Position numbers and translations under genes: made by a program. The notes beneath the pieces were generated by a model that worked only from the letters and a program-made list of their open reading frames with translations, had not been told where the DNA came from and did not search any database. From NCBI GenBank assembly GCA_944392155.1, contig CALXVR010000019.1, positions 1 to 35,106 of the forward strand: a DNA stretch of 35,106 bases, written 5' to 3'. The stretch comes from an uncultured Alphaproteobacteria bacterium. GTDB taxonomy: Bacteria > Pseudomonadota > Alphaproteobacteria > RF32 > CAG-239. This document shows, one piece after another, positions 32,951-35,106 of the stretch. Positions within the stretch are counted from its first letter, which is position 1; every line of letters starts with the position of its first letter.

Positions 32951-34399
32951 TTAGTTATTAATTCTGATACCCTCGAGCATTTGGTATTCAAACAAGGCAA
33001 AATTATCCGTCATTCCGCTGATATGGTCAACAATCAGATGTACTCTGAGCCACCACTCCAAAACATCTCTGCCATAAGTCTCAACGGCTTGCGGATTATT
33101 CAGCCATTCCTTTAGCTGATTCTGATAACTTCTGACACATCTCTTTGACAAACGGTTAAACAAATGCTTTTCATAAGCCAACCCATCAACTTTTTTGCCT
33201 TCAACAAATGCCGAAAAGTCGCTCTGAGAAAGCTCCAACAACCGCGAAAAATACTTATTAAGCAAACCATAAATAACTGAGAAACCGGAGAGCTCAATAC
33301 TCTCAGCCTCTTCAGATTGATAAATATATTTTACCGAAAAAGTCTTAATCACATCCAAAACCCGACCGATAAGCATTTTTTTGTTAATCAGCTCCTCTGC
33401 CGTACCACTGCAAAATTCCTCATACCGGGACACAAACTCCTCAGCCGCGGCTTCCACTGCTTTGTGGCTGATATCAATACAAACACTAGCCCCGAAATCA
33501 TCAGCAAAAGTTTTTTTGGTCAAGCCCTCAACCGGAATTTTCTCATCTCCGTACCGCTCCTGCCAAATCTGCTGGAATGAAGATAAAAATTCTTCCGGCG
33601 AAATAATCTTTTTCTTCACGGCATCCGAAATATCACTCAAGCAATAAGAGATATCATCCGCCGCCTCCATAATATAAGTCAAAGGATAACGTCGTCCTTT
33701 TCCCCAACCGATAAGCTCATAGGCCTTCTCAACGAGCGGCGCTTCAGTTTGAAAATAACCTGCTTTTTTCTTAATTTTCTTTCCCTCGCTAGCCTCTCCG
33801 GCAGCACGAGCATATTTCACTGCCGCCAATAATGAAGGAATGGTCAAGTTCAATGCAAACTCATCTTTTTCACAATGCAACCGACTGATTATTCTGATTC
33901 CTTGCGGATTCCCATCAAACTCATAAAAATCCGCCAACAAAGGGCTTATTTTTTCAACATTAATATGCGCATTAGCGGCATAAACAGGCAAACGTTCTTT
34001 GGCCCATTTTACCAAGGCCGCCTCACCAAAATGTCCGAACGGTGGATTCCCGATATCATGCATCAGGCAGGCATTTTCCACCACGGCCGGAATCTCAACC
34101 GCATTTTCATCACTGATTTTTTGCTTTTTGCAAAGCTCTCTGGCAATCTTACTCGCCAAGATTTTACCGATATCCGCCACTTCCAAAGAATGCGTCAGGC
34201 GTGAGCGCACACTGGAATTAAGTTCCAAGGAAAACACTTGTGCCTTTTGTTGCAAACGCCGAAAAGAAGAGGAATAAATAATCCGCGACTTATCGCTAAA
34301 AAACTCTTCCAAAGCCACACGACCGCCGATTTCAGACTTTCTGAGACGAATAGGTTGTAAAATCTTATCAAACAAATTATCTGTCATAATCAAACTCAT
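32951..34399 (-). CDS. dgt: dGTP triphosphohydrolase-like HD-domain protein
   Basis: Dgt-type enzymes hydrolyse dGTP or other dNTPs to the nucleoside and triphosphate. The 482-residue product shows SSFRRLQQKAQVFSLE, SRLTHSLEVADIGK (H70), CLMHDIGNPPFGHFGE (H114, D115) and a late MEAADDISYCLSDISDA, all expected for the HD metal site and family. Neither possible start (34399 or ATG 34387) has a clear ribosome site. It heads the dgt-ASCH-nitroreductase run. Some family members limit phage replication, but nothing nearby supports that role here. Confidence 0.9.
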   Translation of the reverse strand: MSLIMTDNLFDKILQPIRLRKSEIGGRVALEEFFSDKSRIIYSSSFRRLQQKAQVFSLELNSSVRSRLTHSLEVADIGKILASKIARELCKKQKISDENAVEIPAVVENACLMHDIGNPPFGHFGEAALVKWAKERLPVYAANAHINVEKISPLLADFYEFDGNPQGIRIISRLHCEKDEFALNLTIPSLLAAVKYARAAGEASEGKKIKKKAGYFQTEAPLVEKAYELIGWGKGRRYPLTYIMEAADDISYCLSDISDAVKKKIISPEEFLSSFQQIWQERYGDEKIPVEGLTKKTFADDFGASVCIDISHKAVEAAAEEFVSRYEEFCSGTAEELINKKMLIGRVLDVIKTFSVKYIYQSEEAESIELSGFSVIYGLLNKYFSRLLELSQSDFSAFVEGKKVDGLAYEKHLFNRLSKRCVRSYQNQLKEWLNNPQAVETYGRDVLEWWLRVHLIVDHISGMTDNFALFEYQMLEGIRINN

Positions 34400-34530
34400 T
34401 TTTTTAAATTATAATCATTATTTATAACAGAAAAATAAAATCTGATAAGAAATATTTACAATTTTTACCGATGCACCCCAACCTGAAATGAGATATAATT
34501 TCATAATCTAAAATAAGCCCAATTGCCAAT

Positions 34531-34569
34531 AAACAGAAAGGCTCCTTAAAAGAGCCTTTCTGTTTATTA
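34531..34569. terminator. Bidirectional terminator
   Basis: A perfect 14-bp stem AAACAGAAAGGCTC/GAGCCTTTCTGTTT (34531-34544 with 34552-34565) has a seven-base loop. It lies just after the stop of the Cys-rich gene on the minus strand and would end that transcript. The rest of 34400-34530 is AT-rich, with no feature visible. Confidence 0.85.
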
Positions 34570-34578
34570 TAGATATTT

Positions 34579-35106
34579 TTAGTAATGTGCCCAAGTACAA
34601 TCGCATTGGTTACGACCTTGGCTATCATAACAAGAGCCAGTCGGACAACAACAGTTTCGTCCTCCGCAGTTAAGTACGGTTCCATCACAAAGTCCGCCAC
34701 CCGAAGACTCTTTTACACACGAACTTCCGGATTCCGTATAACCAGAATTACAGCGCCATCCTCTGCATTTAGACGAACAATCCGTATAATATGCTGTACA
34801 TGTAGCATTACTCGGAACATTGACAGCAGTTCTGTTGCGGCAGTTGTCGGAGTAACAAGTCTGGCACTTAGATGAGCAGCTTGAATAGTAAGTTTGGCAT
34901 CCATAGGTGCAAGATTGATTTGTAAGTCCATCACAAGGATCTTCCGGCTCCTCAGGCTCATTCGGCTCATCCGGTTCGGTATTACAACTTGTGCAAACAG
35001 AAGAACAACAAGATGTTGAAGAAGACCAACTAGCGCATCCGGCAGAACCGCAGCTGACACCACTCTGACAGCTTACACCCTCACAAGGATCTGAAGGCGG
35101 AGTCGA
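34579..35106 (-). CDS. Cysteine-rich repeat protein, C-terminal part (5' end outside window)
   Basis: One frame is open from the window edge to TAA at 34579-34581, giving 175 residues without a start. About one residue in six is cysteine. An acidic linker EPDEPNEPEEPEDP separates a Cys/Ser-rich part (SCCSSVCTSC) from degenerate repeats such as YYSSCSSKCQTC and YYTDCSSKCRGW; the end has GGRNCCCPTGSC. The cysteine pattern suggests disulfide-rich, exported or surface-exposed modules, though no signal peptide can be seen as the N terminus is missing. I recognise no family. Confidence 0.75.
   Translation of the reverse strand, partial: STPPSDPCEGVSCQSGVSCGSAGCASWSSSTSCCSSVCTSCNTEPDEPNEPEEPEDPCDGLTNQSCTYGCQTYYSSCSSKCQTCYSDNCRNRTAVNVPSNATCTAYYTDCSSKCRGWRCNSGYTESGSSCVKESSGGGLCDGTVLNCGGRNCCCPTGSCYDSQGRNQCDCTWAHY

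Noticed and set aside
32558..34399. Anti-phage system (dGTPase plus ASCH protein)
   Set aside because: Both genes have ordinary housekeeping homologues and no other defence or mobile genes are near, so the grouping alone does not support a defence role.

Overview
The window looks like an AT-rich chromosomal segment of an Alphaproteobacterium, probably a host- or gut-associated lineage. The strongest evidence is gene order: a DUF3576-type lipoprotein, leuS, lptE and holA lie head to tail, as is common in that class, and rpmH, rnpA, yidD, yidC and engB lie together. A two-membrane envelope is implied by LptE, Tat components and several exported proteins. I cannot name the genus from the sequence.

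Layout. 1-5020: the end of a gene, tRNA-Arg(CCG), rpmB, dnaB, a cysteine-rich mini-protein, two tandem YcgN-like cysteine-cluster proteins, a YgjP-like metallopeptidase and a Bax-inhibitor-1-like membrane protein. 5064-8353: rpmH-rnpA-yidD-yidC-engB, covering a ribosomal protein, RNase P, membrane-protein insertion and ribosome assembly. 8337-9786: a methyltransferase-like protein and two small membrane proteins. 9831-14390 (minus): the lipoprotein-leuS-lptE-holA operon. 14538-19702 (plus): rsmB, a divergent ketopantoate-reductase-like protein, a divergent WecA/MraY-like membrane protein, a TPR protein and a DUF486 protein.

19699-29226 (minus) is the most unusual part. It is a dense run that starts with an exported CMD-like protein and a cyclophilin-like protein. 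After a gap holding a MerR-type promoter (19-bp spacer), ten genes follow almost without spacing: a Tat-signal aldo/keto reductase with two ferredoxin motifs, a membrane-anchored flavodoxin, larB, larC, larE, a nickel-permease-like gene carrying a one-base frameshift, an iron-sulfur flavoprotein, a NapH/NapG-like polyferredoxin, tatA and tatC. Nickel-pincer cofactor synthesis (LarBCE), nickel uptake, membrane electron transfer and the Tat exporter thus appear to share one transcription unit. No larA (the known cofactor user) and no tatB are present in the window.

29330-35106: a divergent LysR regulator, a NAPE-PLD-like metallo-hydrolase, two near-identical 181-bp tandem repeats plus a partial third that runs into tRNA-Ser(CGA), a nitroreductase, an ASCH-domain protein, a dGTPase-like HD hydrolase, and the C-terminal part of a very cysteine-rich repeat protein cut by the window edge. 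The only gene-free stretch above 300 bases is 31368-31774, which is filled by the repeats.
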